The notes: generated by a model from the sequence alone, not told the origin. Positions 41,841 to 50,921 are shown, numbered from the stretch's first letter. The stretch: DNA of 64,000 nucleotides from an uncultured Alcaligenaceae bacterium (GCA_937908115.1 CALEQZ010000041.1:62001-126000), one strand, 5' to 3'. Made by a program: numbers and translations.

Positions 41841-42569
41841 CTACGCCGTCGACCCGCGCGCCTGGGCGATCAAGTCCCCGAGCTTGCGGATCTGGCGGCC
41901 CTGCTCGTCGAAGTTGGACGCATCCAGCCACTGCTCGTAGGCCTTGCGCAGCAACGGATATTCGCCGTCGATGATGGAATACCAGGCGGTGTCGCGGTTG
42001 CGACCCCGCGTGACCACTGCCTGGCGGAAGATCCCCTCGAACGTAAAGCCGTAGCGTTGCGCCGCGGCACGCGACGGGGCGTTGAGCGAATCGCACTTCC
42101 ATTCGAAGCGGCGGTAGCCCAGGTCCTCGAAGACGAGCTTGAGCAGCAAGGCCATGACCTCGGTGGAAATGCGCGTGCGCTTCATGCGCGGCGAGTAGGT
42201 GACGCTGCCGACCTCGATGACGCCGTTGGGCGCGTCGATGCGCATCAGGGCGAAGGTGCCCACGGCCTGGCCGCTGGCCAGGTCGATGACCGCGTGGTGC
42301 ATGGGGTCGGTCAGCGGCGCGATGCGCTGCAAGTAGTCGCGGTACGCTTCGAAGGAATCGAACGGTCCGGTAAACAGGTAGGTCCAGTCGCGTCCATCGG
42401 GCGCGTCCTGATGGGCCTGCCAAAGCTCGGCAGCATGGCGCTCGACGTCCAGGCGTTCGATCCGGCAATAACGGCCGGTCAGGGTGCGCCCGTCCGGCAG
42501 TTGCGCGCCGTTCCAGTGCGGCAGGGCGGCGCCGATGGGTTGTCCGAATTCGTTCAGTCTCGTCGTCAA
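41841..42569 (-). CDS. GNAT-family N-acetyltransferase (RimJ/RimL type)
   Basis: Protein of 242 residues. The acetyltransferase fold spans about 25-190, with VIDLASGQAVGTFALMRID (motif D/A strands), TRISTEVMALLLKLVFEDLGYRR (acetyl-CoA pyrophosphate loop region, in degenerate form) and SLNAPSRAAAQRYGFTFEG. It would acetylate an amine or protein N-terminus; no substrate can be named. It lies 28 bp before the rpiR gene on the same strand and is separated from the gntR gene by about 31 bp, but its role in either cassette is unclear. Confidence 0.85.
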   Translation of the reverse strand: MTTRLNEFGQPIGAALPHWNGAQLPDGRTLTGRYCRIERLDVERHAAELWQAHQDAPDGRDWTYLFTGPFDSFEAYRDYLQRIAPLTDPMHHAVIDLASGQAVGTFALMRIDAPNGVIEVGSVTYSPRMKRTRISTEVMALLLKLVFEDLGYRRFEWKCDSLNAPSRAAAQRYGFTFEGIFRQAVVTRGRNRDTAWYSIIDGEYPLLRKAYEQWLDASNFDEQGRQIRKLGDLIAQARGSTA

Positions 42570-42600
42570 GGTGGTCTCCGGCGTTGGGTGGGCAGGCAGA

Positions 42601-43413
42601 TTATTCCAGACCGAGCATGCCGGCCAGGCTTTGTCCGGTCGGCGGCTGCACGAGCTGGATGTGTTGTTCCAACGCCTTCAGGTGCGCGTCCATTTCGGCG
42701 ATGGCGTCGGCGACCCTGCCGCGCTCCAGGCAGTCCACGACGCGCGCGTGCTCCTCGTGCTCGCAGGTGGCGTTGCCCGGCGGCTGAAAGATCGCCACGA
42801 TGAGCGAGCAGCGCGAGATCACCTCGTTCAGGTAGCGCTGCAGCATGGCGTTGCGCGATAGTTCGCCCAGGCGCTGGTGGAAGGCGCTGGCCAGGCGTGC
42901 CCATTGCGTTTGGTCGTGGCTGTGCATGGCTCGCCTTTCGGTGCGCAGTAGGCGCCGCAGCGAAGCGTAATCGCTCTTGGTGGCACGTTCGGCCACCAAC
43001 GGCAGGATGGCCGCCTCCAGTGCGCGGCGCGTTTCGAACAGTTCGCCAATTTCCGCCCGGCTGGGCATGGCGACCATGGCGCCGCGATTCGGGCGCAGTT
43101 CCACCACGTGGTCGTGGGCGAGCCGCCGCAGCACTTTCTGCACCAGCGACCGGCCGACGCCGAAAAGCTCGCAAAGCGCCGCCTCGGGCAGCTTGGTTCC
43201 CGGCTTGAGCCGCTGGCTCATGACGCTTTCGACCACCGCCGCATAGATGCGGGTTTCCATGTCCTGCGCCGGGGCGTCGGCGGCCTGGCGCATTGCGTCC
43301 GGACGCACTTTGGGACGCCCGCGCGCCGGCCGCGCGGACGTGGCCGCCTGGCTGCGGGCGGCGCGCGTGGCGCGGCTGCTGGGGGTGGGGAGCTTGGCGG
43401 CTGGCTTCCTCAT
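42601..43413 (-). CDS. GntR-family regulator with FCD domain
   Basis: Protein of 270 residues. A basic, Ala/Arg-rich N-terminal extension (1-50) precedes the GntR winged helix (about 55-115: KLPEAALCELFGVGRSLVQKVL) and an all-helical FCD ligand domain (about 125-260) with LLRTERRAMHS and ADAIAEMDAHLKALEQHI. The start is set at the ATG at 43411-43413; the frame is open further into the amidase gene in another frame. It is the last gene of the operon that starts at 46075 and probably regulates it. Confidence 0.87.
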   Translation of the reverse strand: MRKPAAKLPTPSSRATRAARSQAATSARPARGRPKVRPDAMRQAADAPAQDMETRIYAAVVESVMSQRLKPGTKLPEAALCELFGVGRSLVQKVLRRLAHDHVVELRPNRGAMVAMPSRAEIGELFETRRALEAAILPLVAERATKSDYASLRRLLRTERRAMHSHDQTQWARLASAFHQRLGELSRNAMLQRYLNEVISRCSLIVAIFQPPGNATCEHEEHARVVDCLERGRVADAIAEMDAHLKALEQHIQLVQPPTGQSLAGMLGLE

Positions 43414-43444
43414 GAATGCGAGCGGTGGGCGCGATCGTCGCGCG

Positions 43445-44698
43445 CTATTGTGCCACCGCCGCGCCGGTCGCATCGTGCGCCGTGCCCGTGCCAAGGGCCG
43501 CGGCGCGTTGGCCGATTTCGCAGGCCAGGGCGATGAGCGCCTGGTCGCTGCCGGCCGGGCCAAGCAGCGATACGCCGCGCGGCAATCCGTCTGCGCCCAG
43601 GAATGGAATGCTGACTTGCGGCAGCCCGGCCAACCCGGCCAGCGACGTGATCCGGAAGGTCTGTGCGCGGATGCCGTCTATCGTGTCGGGGTCGGCGTCG
43701 CGCCGGGGCGGGGCGCTGGAAGCCGACGGCAGGATGGCGAAACCGTCTTCGCCGAGCAGGCTGCGCAGTTCGGCGCGCAGCGTCTCTTGCAAGGCGGCTG
43801 CCGCGGCGACCTCGTCGATGCCGATGGCTGCAGCCGCTCGCCAGCGTCCCTCGATGGCTGCCCCAAAGCGCGGATGGGTGCGCGTGATCCAGTCGGCATG
43901 TGTGCGCCAGGCGTCGTATGCCGACAGGGTGACGTAAGTCCGTCGCCAGGTTTCCAGGTCGGTCGACGATGCCGGCTGCGTCGTCGCGGCAACGCCAAGG
44001 TAGTCCTCGGCCGCGGCGGCGACCCGGTCGACCAGCGGCTGGAACTCGGCCTCGGCCTGTGCGCAGGCGTCCTGCAACACGACGGCGCGGCGCCATGCGC
44101 GCGGGCGTTCCGGGCCCAGGAGCACAGGGCCGACCCGGGCAAAGGTTTCGGCATGCGCTGCCAACCACGTGGCCGTGTCGAACTGTGGCGACAGCGGCAC
44201 CAACCCAGCTGAGGACACCCTTGCATGCGTGGTGCGCAGGCCCCATAGCCCGCAGTAGCTCGCCGGCACGCGCGTCGAGCCGCCGGTGTCCGTGGCGAGC
44301 GCAAAATCGCACAGGCCTGCGGCCACCGCCGAGGCCGACCCGCTGGATGATCCGCCTGGCACGTGGTCAGGCGCGCGACTGTTGAGCGGCGTGCCGTAGT
44401 GCGCGTTGTCGCCGTGGATGCTGTAGGCCAACTCGTCGGTAATGGTCTTGCCCACGAGTTCGGCGCCGGCCGCAAGCAGGGCATGCACGGCCGCGCTGTG
44501 CGAGGCGGCTGGCGCATGGGTGGCCAGCCAGTCGGGGTTGCCCGCGCCGGTGGTGCGGCCGGCGACGTCGAACAGGTCCTTGGCGGCAAAGCGCAAACCT
44601 TCCAGCGGGCCGCTGGCGTTGGCGGGCAAGCGAAAGCGTCCGTGCGGTACCCAGGCGCCGGCGGTGTCTTCGAACGGCAGGGGGAATACGGTGGTCAT
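43445..44698 (-). CDS. Amidase-signature-family hydrolase
   Basis: Protein of 417 residues with the complete Ser-cisSer-Lys triad: Lys40 (FAAKDLFD), cis-Ser117 (PGGSSSGSASAVAAG) and nucleophile Ser141 (TDTGGSTRVPAS). It resembles the shorter amidases that act on small amides (AtzF-like or indoleacetamide-type). It lies 7 bp after the deacetylase-like gene. It would release ammonia from an amide, consistent with the sigma-54-type promoter of the divergent ABC importer and a nitrogen-scavenging role. Confidence 0.9.
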   Translation of the reverse strand: MTTVFPLPFEDTAGAWVPHGRFRLPANASGPLEGLRFAAKDLFDVAGRTTGAGNPDWLATHAPAASHSAAVHALLAAGAELVGKTITDELAYSIHGDNAHYGTPLNSRAPDHVPGGSSSGSASAVAAGLCDFALATDTGGSTRVPASYCGLWGLRTTHARVSSAGLVPLSPQFDTATWLAAHAETFARVGPVLLGPERPRAWRRAVVLQDACAQAEAEFQPLVDRVAAAAEDYLGVAATTQPASSTDLETWRRTYVTLSAYDAWRTHADWITRTHPRFGAAIEGRWRAAAAIGIDEVAAAAALQETLRAELRSLLGEDGFAILPSASSAPPRRDADPDTIDGIRAQTFRITSLAGLAGLPQVSIPFLGADGLPRGVSLLGPAGSDQALIALACEIGQRAAALGTGTAHDATGAAVAQ

Positions 44699-44705
44699 CG
44701 GGCAA

Positions 44706-45635
44706 TCATCCTTCCAAGGAAAATAAGGTATCGACGTGGCGGCAGATCTCGCCCGGCGTGGTGATCCACACCTGGCCGGGCGCGCGGTGCGACGCGATGT
44801 GTGACAGGGCGCGCCGCAGGTGGCGCAGGCGGTAGGGCTGGCCGACCAGGTAAGGGTGTAGCGCGATGCCCATCACCAGCGGCTGGCGCTGCGCCTGCAC
44901 CAGCATCTCATCGAAGTGGTCGATGATGAGCTGGGCGAAGTCCTTGCCGTCCATTTGGCGCGTCACGATCATGGGGATGTCGTTGACTTCCTGCGGGTAG
45001 GGTACCGACCACAGGGTGCCTTGGCGCGTGCGCATGCGCACCGGCTGATCATCGTGGCACCAATTCAGCGTGTAGGCGTAACCCGCCTCGGCAAGCAGGT
45101 CCGGTGTGCTGGACGATTCGGCGATCCACGGCGACAGCCAGCCTCGCACCGCTGCGCCACCCGCCTGCGCGAGCCGGTCGCGGCAGTAGCGCAGCAATGC
45201 CGCTTCGTCGGCTTCGGAAAATCCGCCCTGGTGCTGCGAATTGGTGTGGCCGTGTCCGATCAGCTCGTCGCCGCGCGCAACGAACGCGTCGATGACTTCC
45301 GGGCAATGGTCCAGGATGGCGGTGTTGGCGATGACGCCGGCTGGCATGCCCAGCGTATCCAGTAGCTCCAGGCAGCGCCAGGCGCCGACGCGGTTGCCGT
45401 ATTCGCGCCAACTGTAGTTGAGCACGTCGGGCTCGCCCCATGCCGCGCCCAGCCGAGCGCCCATGCCGGTGCCCCATGCAAAGTGCTCGATGTTCAGGCC
45501 GATGTAGACGGCCAGCTTGCAGCCTTGCGGCCAGTCGTAATGCGGACGCCGGGTGATGGCGCTGTATTCGAACCGTCCGTGCGAGGGCAGGGGCCCGAAC
45601 GCCGGCTTGTCCGCAGGCAATACCGGCGTGCTCAT
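44706..45635 (-). CDS. Polysaccharide-deacetylase-fold (NodB-type) hydrolase
   Basis: Protein of 309 residues of the PuuE/allantoinase-like branch of the NodB fold. YDWPQGCKLAVYIGLNIEHFA is characteristic, followed by GHGHTNSQHQGGFSEADEAA with the metal-binding histidines and LAEAGYAYTLNWCHDDQPV. The Asp of the classical NodB motif 1 (TFDDG) is not present, as in this branch. Members act on cyclic amides or N-acetyl groups. The start overlaps the stop of the NTF2-like gene (ATGA) and the amidase gene follows after 7 bp. Confidence 0.82.
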   Translation of the reverse strand: MSTPVLPADKPAFGPLPSHGRFEYSAITRRPHYDWPQGCKLAVYIGLNIEHFAWGTGMGARLGAAWGEPDVLNYSWREYGNRVGAWRCLELLDTLGMPAGVIANTAILDHCPEVIDAFVARGDELIGHGHTNSQHQGGFSEADEAALLRYCRDRLAQAGGAAVRGWLSPWIAESSSTPDLLAEAGYAYTLNWCHDDQPVRMRTRQGTLWSVPYPQEVNDIPMIVTRQMDGKDFAQLIIDHFDEMLVQAQRQPLVMGIALHPYLVGQPYRLRHLRRALSHIASHRAPGQVWITTPGEICRHVDTLFSLEG

Positions 45636-46075
45636 GGCTGCGCCAGCCCGGCCTGCACCAGCAGCCATTCGGCGCTGTCGTTCCAGACGTCCATTTCGGT
45701 AATCAGCCCGTCGCGCAGCACATAGCGGTCGACGTAGCGGTTGCCTTCGAAAGGCGTGCCGTCGGGCCATTCGCCGTATAGCGTGCCCCGGTTGTAGACC
45801 ACCGCATGCGCAGGCGTGACGCCGACCACGACGTCGGTGGATTCGAAGCGTTTCTTCACCCAGCGGTAGCGAGATTGATTGAAGGCCGTGCACTGCGCGG
45901 GGTCGGTCATCTCGCGCCCGCCGGTAAAGCGGATCCGCAGCGTCGGCGCAACAAACTGCCGGGCCGCCTGCGGGTCGGGCTTCATCAACAGCGTCAGGTA
46001 GGTATCGACGATGTCCCGGGCGGCTGCAGCGGCATCATGCACCGCTTCGGTGTCCAACTTTGGTGCGTTCGGCAT
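45632..46075 (-). CDS. NTF2/SnoaL-like small protein
   Basis: Protein of 147 residues predicted to have the cone-shaped NTF2-like fold: DTYLTLLMKPDPQAARQFVA, then RYVDRYVLRDGLITEMDVWN near the end. Such proteins are small hydrolases, isomerases or accessory proteins. The start at 46075 is supported by CAGGAGC at the correct distance on the minus strand. First gene of a four-gene operon (NTF2-like, deacetylase-like, amidase, gntR), divergent from the ABC importer genes. Confidence 0.8.
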   Translation of the reverse strand: MPNAPKLDTEAVHDAAAAARDIVDTYLTLLMKPDPQAARQFVAPTLRIRFTGGREMTDPAQCTAFNQSRYRWVKKRFESTDVVVGVTPAHAVVYNRGTLYGEWPDGTPFEGNRYVDRYVLRDGLITEMDVWNDSAEWLLVQAGLAQP

Positions 46076-46153
46076 GTTTGCTCCTGAATCTGCACTACCA
46101 AGGTGCGCAAAAGAACGGCAGGTTGGTTCGGCGGCAGGCCCAGAAAGCGGGAA

Positions 46154-46187
46154 TTTTTGTCGCCGAAACGACACATTTTTTGTCGTC
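46154..46187 (+). promoter_or_regulatory. Candidate upstream activator site: direct and inverted repeats
   Basis: TTTTTGTCG occurs at 46154-46162 and 46177-46185, exactly 23 bp apart (about two helix turns). TGTCG (46158-46162) also forms an inverted repeat with CGACA (46169-46173). The site lies about 75-110 bp upstream of the sigma-54-type promoter, the usual range for an enhancer-binding activator. Confidence 0.45.
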
Positions 46188-46260
46188 AATAAATACTGCT
46201 GGATTGTGGGCAATAAAACAAGTGCCCGGTACGCCCAAAATGCCGTGCGGCGGGCAGGGT

Positions 46261-46276
46261 TGGCATGCCATTTGCT
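46261..46276 (+). promoter_or_regulatory. Sigma-54 (-24/-12) promoter of the ABC importer operon
   Basis: TGGCATG-CCAT-TTGCT matches the sigma-54 consensus TGGCACG-N4-TTGCW at all but one position, with GG and GC exactly 12 bp apart. The expected start is near 46287, leaving a leader of about 57 nt with GGGGAGAA as ribosome-binding site for the first gene. Confidence 0.75.
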
Positions 46277-46343
46277 TGTGGTTGGACGTCATGGGTCGGG
46301 TCGTTTCACCCAACCGCCACCGATACCCCAGGGGAGAACGTCA

Positions 46344-47528
46344 ATGCCTTGCTTGAAACGCCGCACTTTCCTTTCAGTCGCGCTCGCCTTGTCGTGCGCG
46401 GGATGGGCGGGCGCCGTATCGGCCGCCGAGCCGATCAAGATCGGCCTGATCACTGCGCTGTCTGGCCAGTCCGCGTTGGCGGGCGAAGCCATCACGCGCG
46501 GCATGCAGGTGGCCATCGACGAAATCAACGCCTCCGGCGGACTGCTGGGCGGGCGCAAGCTCGAACTCGTGCGCCGCGACGACGAAGCCAATCCGGCCAA
46601 GGGCGTGGTTGCTGCGCGCGACCTCATCTACAAGGAAAAGGTCGCCGTCATCTTCGGCGGCTTGGACACGCCGGTGTCGCTGGCCATCGTCCCGCTGGTC
46701 AACCAGGCCAAGAAACCCTTCATGGGACCGTGGGCGGCAGGCACGCCCATCACCAAGAACGGCGCCGACCCCAACTTCGTGTTCCGCGTTTCGGCGGTAG
46801 ATGAAATCGTCGACCAGGGCATGGTCGATTACGCGATCAAGACCTTCGGTGCCAGCAAGTTTGGCCTGATCATGGTCAACAACCCCTGGGGGGAATCCAA
46901 CGAGAAAGGCTTGGTGGCTGCGCTCGCAGCCAAGGGCATGCAGCCGGTCGGCAGCGAAAAATTCGAGGCCAACGATGTCGACGTGGTGCCGCAATTGAGC
47001 CGCCTGAAGGCGGCCGGCGCCGACGCGCTGTTTATGGTCGGCAACGTCGGACCGTCGGCGCAGGTGGTCAAGTCGCTCGAGCGCATGGGCTGGCAAGTCC
47101 CGGTGGTGTCGCACTGGGGGCCGGCGGGCGGGCGCTTCAGCGAGCTGGCTGGGCCGCGCGCCAAGGACGTGCACTTCGTGCAGACCTACAGCTTCTTCGG
47201 CAAGCAATCGCCCGTGGGCGAAAAGGTCATTGCCGCCCTCAAGGCCAAGTATCCGGACGTCAAGGGGCCTGAAGATATTTCTCCGGCCGTCGGCGTGGCC
47301 AACGCCTACGACGCCATGCACCTGACGGCACTGGCCATCGCCAAGGCTGGCTCGACCGACGGGGACGCGATCCGCAAGGGCTTCTACGAGATCGGCACCT
47401 ACCAAGGCCTGATCAAGACCTACGACAAGCCCTTTGCGCCGGACAGGCACGACGCACTCGCCGCCGACGATTACGTCTGGGCGCAGTTCATCGACGGCCG
47501 CATCCTGCCGGTCGGCTTGAATCCATGA
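46344..47528 (+). CDS. Branched-chain-amino-acid-type ABC transporter, periplasmic binding protein
   Basis: Protein of 394 residues with a Sec signal peptide (cleavage near residue 27, AVSA|AEPIK). The mature part is of the LivJ/peripla_BP_6 type, beginning IKIGLITALSGQSALAGEAI and containing AIDEINASGGLLGGRKLELV. It binds a ligand for the LivH/LivMGF importer encoded downstream. Such receptors also bind amides, urea or aromatic acids, and the amidase operon next to it suggests an amide-like ligand. The first gene behind the sigma-54-type promoter. Confidence 0.92.
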   Translation: MPCLKRRTFLSVALALSCAGWAGAVSAAEPIKIGLITALSGQSALAGEAITRGMQVAIDEINASGGLLGGRKLELVRRDDEANPAKGVVAARDLIYKEKVAVIFGGLDTPVSLAIVPLVNQAKKPFMGPWAAGTPITKNGADPNFVFRVSAVDEIVDQGMVDYAIKTFGASKFGLIMVNNPWGESNEKGLVAALAAKGMQPVGSEKFEANDVDVVPQLSRLKAAGADALFMVGNVGPSAQVVKSLERMGWQVPVVSHWGPAGGRFSELAGPRAKDVHFVQTYSFFGKQSPVGEKVIAALKAKYPDVKGPEDISPAVGVANAYDAMHLTALAIAKAGSTDGDAIRKGFYEIGTYQGLIKTYDKPFAPDRHDALAADDYVWAQFIDGRILPVGLNP

Positions 47529-47541
47529 CGGGCGGACAGCG

Positions 47542-48420
47542 ATGCAAGTGCTGGCCGCGTTGATCAGCGGACTGGGGCTGGGCAGCATGTACGGTCTCAT
47601 GGCGCTGGGCTTTCACATCACCTACTCGGTATCGGGCACCGTCAACTTTGCGCAGGGCAGCTCCATGATGCTGGGCGCGGTGCTGTGCTTTACCTTCGCT
47701 CAGACGTTGGGCTGGCCGATGCCGTTGGCCATCGCGCTGGCGCTGCTGGCCTGCGCGGCCTACGGCCTGGTGGTGGAAATCCTTGCCGTGCGCCCCTTCG
47801 CCAGCCGGGATTCCAACGCCTGGCTGATGGCCACGGTGGCGTTGGGCATCGTCCTGGACAACGTGGTCATGCACACCTTCGGCAGGGAACCGCGCAGCCT
47901 GCCCTCGCCGCTGGCGCGCGCGCCGATCGAGGTCGCCGGGATGGGCCTGGGCGTTTATCCGCTGCAGATCCTGATTCCGGTCCTGGGCCTGGCGTTGGCT
48001 GCCTTGCTGCATAGGGTGGCGCGGCGCAGCCGCTGGGGCACGGCATTGCTGGCGGTCACGCAAAACCGCGATGCCGCGCGGCTGATGGGCATCCCGATCA
48101 AGCGGGCGATCGCCGCGGCCTTTGCAGTGTCGACCGTGCTGGCCGGCATCGCGGGCGTGTTGATCGCGCCGCTGTTCAACGTCAATGCCGACATGGGCAC
48201 GATGTTCGGGCTCAAGGCGTTTGCCGTGGCGATTTTGGGTGGCATCGCCAGCGCCTGGGGCGTGGTGCTGGCCGGCTTGATCTTTGGTGTTGCCGAGGCG
48301 ATGGTTACGGTCTCCCTCGGTTCGGGCTATACGCAAATCATCACATTCGCGCTGGTCATCGCCGTGCTGGCGTGCAAGCCCAACGGCTTGTTCGGGCGGG
48401 CGGAGGTCAAGAAAGTATGA
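47542..48420 (+). CDS. ABC transporter permease, LivH type
   Basis: Integral membrane protein of 292 residues with eight or so helices. It starts MQVLAALISGLGLGSMYGLMALG, typical of LivH, and includes VNFAQGSSMMLGAVLCF and, near the end, GIASAWGVVLAGLIFGVAEA. It forms the translocation path with the LivM domain of the next protein. It is 13 bp after the binding-protein gene and overlaps the fused gene by 4 bp. Confidence 0.92.
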   Translation: MQVLAALISGLGLGSMYGLMALGFHITYSVSGTVNFAQGSSMMLGAVLCFTFAQTLGWPMPLAIALALLACAAYGLVVEILAVRPFASRDSNAWLMATVALGIVLDNVVMHTFGREPRSLPSPLARAPIEVAGMGLGVYPLQILIPVLGLALAALLHRVARRSRWGTALLAVTQNRDAARLMGIPIKRAIAAAFAVSTVLAGIAGVLIAPLFNVNADMGTMFGLKAFAVAILGGIASAWGVVLAGLIFGVAEAMVTVSLGSGYTQIITFALVIAVLACKPNGLFGRAEVKKV

Positions 48421-50921
48421 ATCGCGGCCTGCTGGCCGGCGTGGCAGTGGCAGCCGCGCTCGGCCTTGTCCTCGCGCTGACGCTCAACAGCTATTACGTG
48501 TTTGTCCTGGCCACCATCGCGCTGGTGGCTATCGTGGGCATCGGCCTGAACGTGCTGCTGGGGCTGACCGGCCAGGTATCGTTCGGCCATGTCGGCTTCT
48601 ATGCGGTCGGCGCGTACGCCGTGGCCATCCTCACCACTGGCGCAGGATGGAGTTTTTGGCCGGCCTGGGCCGTGGGCACACTGGCCGCGGCGGCGCTGGG
48701 GGCGCTGCTGGCGCTGCCGGCCTTGCGGGTCAAGGGGCCGTACCTGGCGATGGTGACGATCGCCTTCAGCTTCATCGTCCAGCATGCCGCCGTCGAGATG
48801 CGCGATGTGACCGGCGGGCAGAACGGCATCATGGGCGTGCCCGCGCCGGCGCTACTGCCCGGCTGGGGCGCCGAGCAAGCCATCGCGGTGCTGGCGATCA
48901 TCGTGGCGGCGTTGCTGGTGCTCGCCTACGCGCGCCTGTCCGGTGGCGTCTGGGGCGCGGCCATGCGGGCCGTGCGCGACACGGAAACGGCAGCGGCTTC
49001 GATCGGGCTCAATCCCCTGGCGATCAAGACGGCAGCCTTTGCGCTGTCAGCCGCTGCGGCCGGCCTGGCAGGCGGACTGTTCGCGCCGCTGTCGGGATTC
49101 GTCACGCCCGACACGTTCAGCTTCATGCAGTCCATCCTGTTCGTGCTGGTGGTCGTCGTCGGCGGCGCGGGCACGGTGGCGGGCCCGATAATCGGCGCGC
49201 TCGTGGTCGGGGCGCTGCCCGAGCTGCTGGCCTCGCTGGAGGCCTACCGGCTGCTGCTTTTCGGCGCGCTGCTGCTGGTCGTGCTGTGGGTGGCGCCGGA
49301 AGGCGCGGCCGGCATGGTGCGCCAGGCCCTGCGGCGCCAGCCTGCGCCGCGCCTGCCCGACGACGGGGCGCAAGCTGCCGCCGCGCCGGGCGATGCGCTG
49401 GCGCAGCGTTCGCGCGCGCAGCTGCGGGCCCGTGGGCTGGGCATGACCTTCGGCGGGGTCAGGGCGGTCGCGGACCTGGACGTGCAGATCGCCGGCGGCG
49501 CCGTCACCAGCCTGATCGGCCCCAATGGCGCCGGCAAGACGACTGCGCTGAACATGCTCAGCGGCTTCTACCGCCCCACGGCCGGCGAGTTCGAACTGGC
49601 TGGCGCCGATGGGCGGGCCCGGGCGCTGCGCGGCCTGCCGGCGCATGCCATCGCGCGCGCCGGCGTCGCGCGCACCTACCAGACGTCGCAGCTGTTCGGC
49701 AGCCTGAGCGTCGAGGACAATGTCCTGCTGGCCATGTCTTGTGGCCGGCTGGGGCCGCTGTTCGGCACGGCGCGGCTGGCCGACCCGCAGGCCCGTGCGC
49801 GCGCCCGCGCGCTGCTGGCTTTTTGCGGCTATCGCGGCGCGCCGCAGGCATCGGCCTCGGGGCTGGCGCACGTTGATCGCAGGCTCGTCGAGATCGCACG
49901 CGCCCTGGCAACCGACCCGGACGTCCTGCTGCTGGACGAACCGGCCGCCGGACTGTCGCGCGAGGACAAGGACGCGCTCGCGGCGCTGCTGGCGCGCATC
50001 GGCGCGGCCGGGGTGGGCGTGGCGCTGGTCGAGCACGACATGGCGCTGGTCATGGGCATTTCGCACCACGTGCTGGTGCTGGACGCCGGGCGCCAGCTGG
50101 CCTGGGGCAACCCGCAGCAGGTGCAGCGCGATCCGGCCGTGCGCCAGGCTTACCTCGGGGAATCGCTGCAGGCCAGGCCCAGGCCGCGCGCGCCGTCGGC
50201 CGCCCTGGCGCCCGAGATGCTGGCGGTGGCCGACCTGGTGGCCGGCTACGGCGCAGAGCCCGTGCTGCACGGCGTCAGCCTGCAAGTGCGCAAGGGCGAG
50301 ACGGTGGCGCTGCTGGGCGCCAACGGCGCGGGCAAGTCCACGCTGATGCGCTGCCTGGCAGGGCTGCATGCCGTCCAGTCGGGCGCCATGCATCTGGACG
50401 GCCACGCGCTGGAGCGGCGCGGCGCCGAGGGCGTCGTGCGGCTGGGCATGGTCCTGGTGCCCGAAGGGCGGCAGGTGTTCCCGGAGCTGTCGGTGCTGGA
50501 CAACATCCGCCTGGGCGGCTTTTTGCACCCGCAAGGCCGCGAGGAAAGGGTGCAAACCATGCTGCGGCGCTTTCCCCGCCTGCGCGAGCGGCAGCATCAG
50601 CGCGCCGGCCTGCTGTCCGGGGGTGAGCAGCAGATGCTTGCCGTGGCCCGCGGGCTGATGGCCCTGCCGCGCGTGCTGCTGTTGGACGAGCCGTCGCTCG
50701 GACTGGCGCCCAAGGTGATCGCCGAATTGTTCGCGTCGCTGGACGCCTTGCGCAGCGAGGACATGACCATCGTCCAGGTCGACCAGATGGCCGGCCTTGC
50801 GCTGGCCCTGGCCGACCGGGCCTACGTGCTGGAAAACGGCTGCATGGTGGCCGAGGGCAGCGCAGCAGAGATCGCCGCCGACGAAAGCCTGGCCGAGGCC
50901 TACCTGGGGGGCCACGCCTGA
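48417..50921 (+). CDS. Fused ABC transporter: LivM permease + LivG ATPase + LivF ATPase
   Basis: Single chain of 834 residues holding three normally separate subunits. Residues 1 to about 305 are the LivM permease (GLTGQVSFGHVGFYAVGAYA, GGAGTVAGPIIGALVVG). About 340-585 is the LivG-type ATPase: Walker A GPNGAGKTT (368-376), Walker B VLLLDEPAAGL (about 502-512), H-loop VEHDM; its signature region reads GLAHVDRRLVEIARAL instead of a canonical LSxGQ. About 600-834 is the LivF-type ATPase with Walker A GANGAGKST (about 634-642), LSGGEQQ (about 732) and VLLLDEPSLGL. Proline-rich linkers join the parts. With LivH and the binding protein it completes the importer. Confidence 0.93.
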   Translation: MNRGLLAGVAVAAALGLVLALTLNSYYVFVLATIALVAIVGIGLNVLLGLTGQVSFGHVGFYAVGAYAVAILTTGAGWSFWPAWAVGTLAAAALGALLALPALRVKGPYLAMVTIAFSFIVQHAAVEMRDVTGGQNGIMGVPAPALLPGWGAEQAIAVLAIIVAALLVLAYARLSGGVWGAAMRAVRDTETAAASIGLNPLAIKTAAFALSAAAAGLAGGLFAPLSGFVTPDTFSFMQSILFVLVVVVGGAGTVAGPIIGALVVGALPELLASLEAYRLLLFGALLLVVLWVAPEGAAGMVRQALRRQPAPRLPDDGAQAAAAPGDALAQRSRAQLRARGLGMTFGGVRAVADLDVQIAGGAVTSLIGPNGAGKTTALNMLSGFYRPTAGEFELAGADGRARALRGLPAHAIARAGVARTYQTSQLFGSLSVEDNVLLAMSCGRLGPLFGTARLADPQARARARALLAFCGYRGAPQASASGLAHVDRRLVEIARALATDPDVLLLDEPAAGLSREDKDALAALLARIGAAGVGVALVEHDMALVMGISHHVLVLDAGRQLAWGNPQQVQRDPAVRQAYLGESLQARPRPRAPSAALAPEMLAVADLVAGYGAEPVLHGVSLQVRKGETVALLGANGAGKSTLMRCLAGLHAVQSGAMHLDGHALERRGAEGVVRLGMVLVPEGRQVFPELSVLDNIRLGGFLHPQGREERVQTMLRRFPRLRERQHQRAGLLSGGEQQMLAVARGLMALPRVLLLDEPSLGLAPKVIAELFASLDALRSEDMTIVQVDQMAGLALALADRAYVLENGCMVAEGSAAEIAADESLAEAYLGGHA

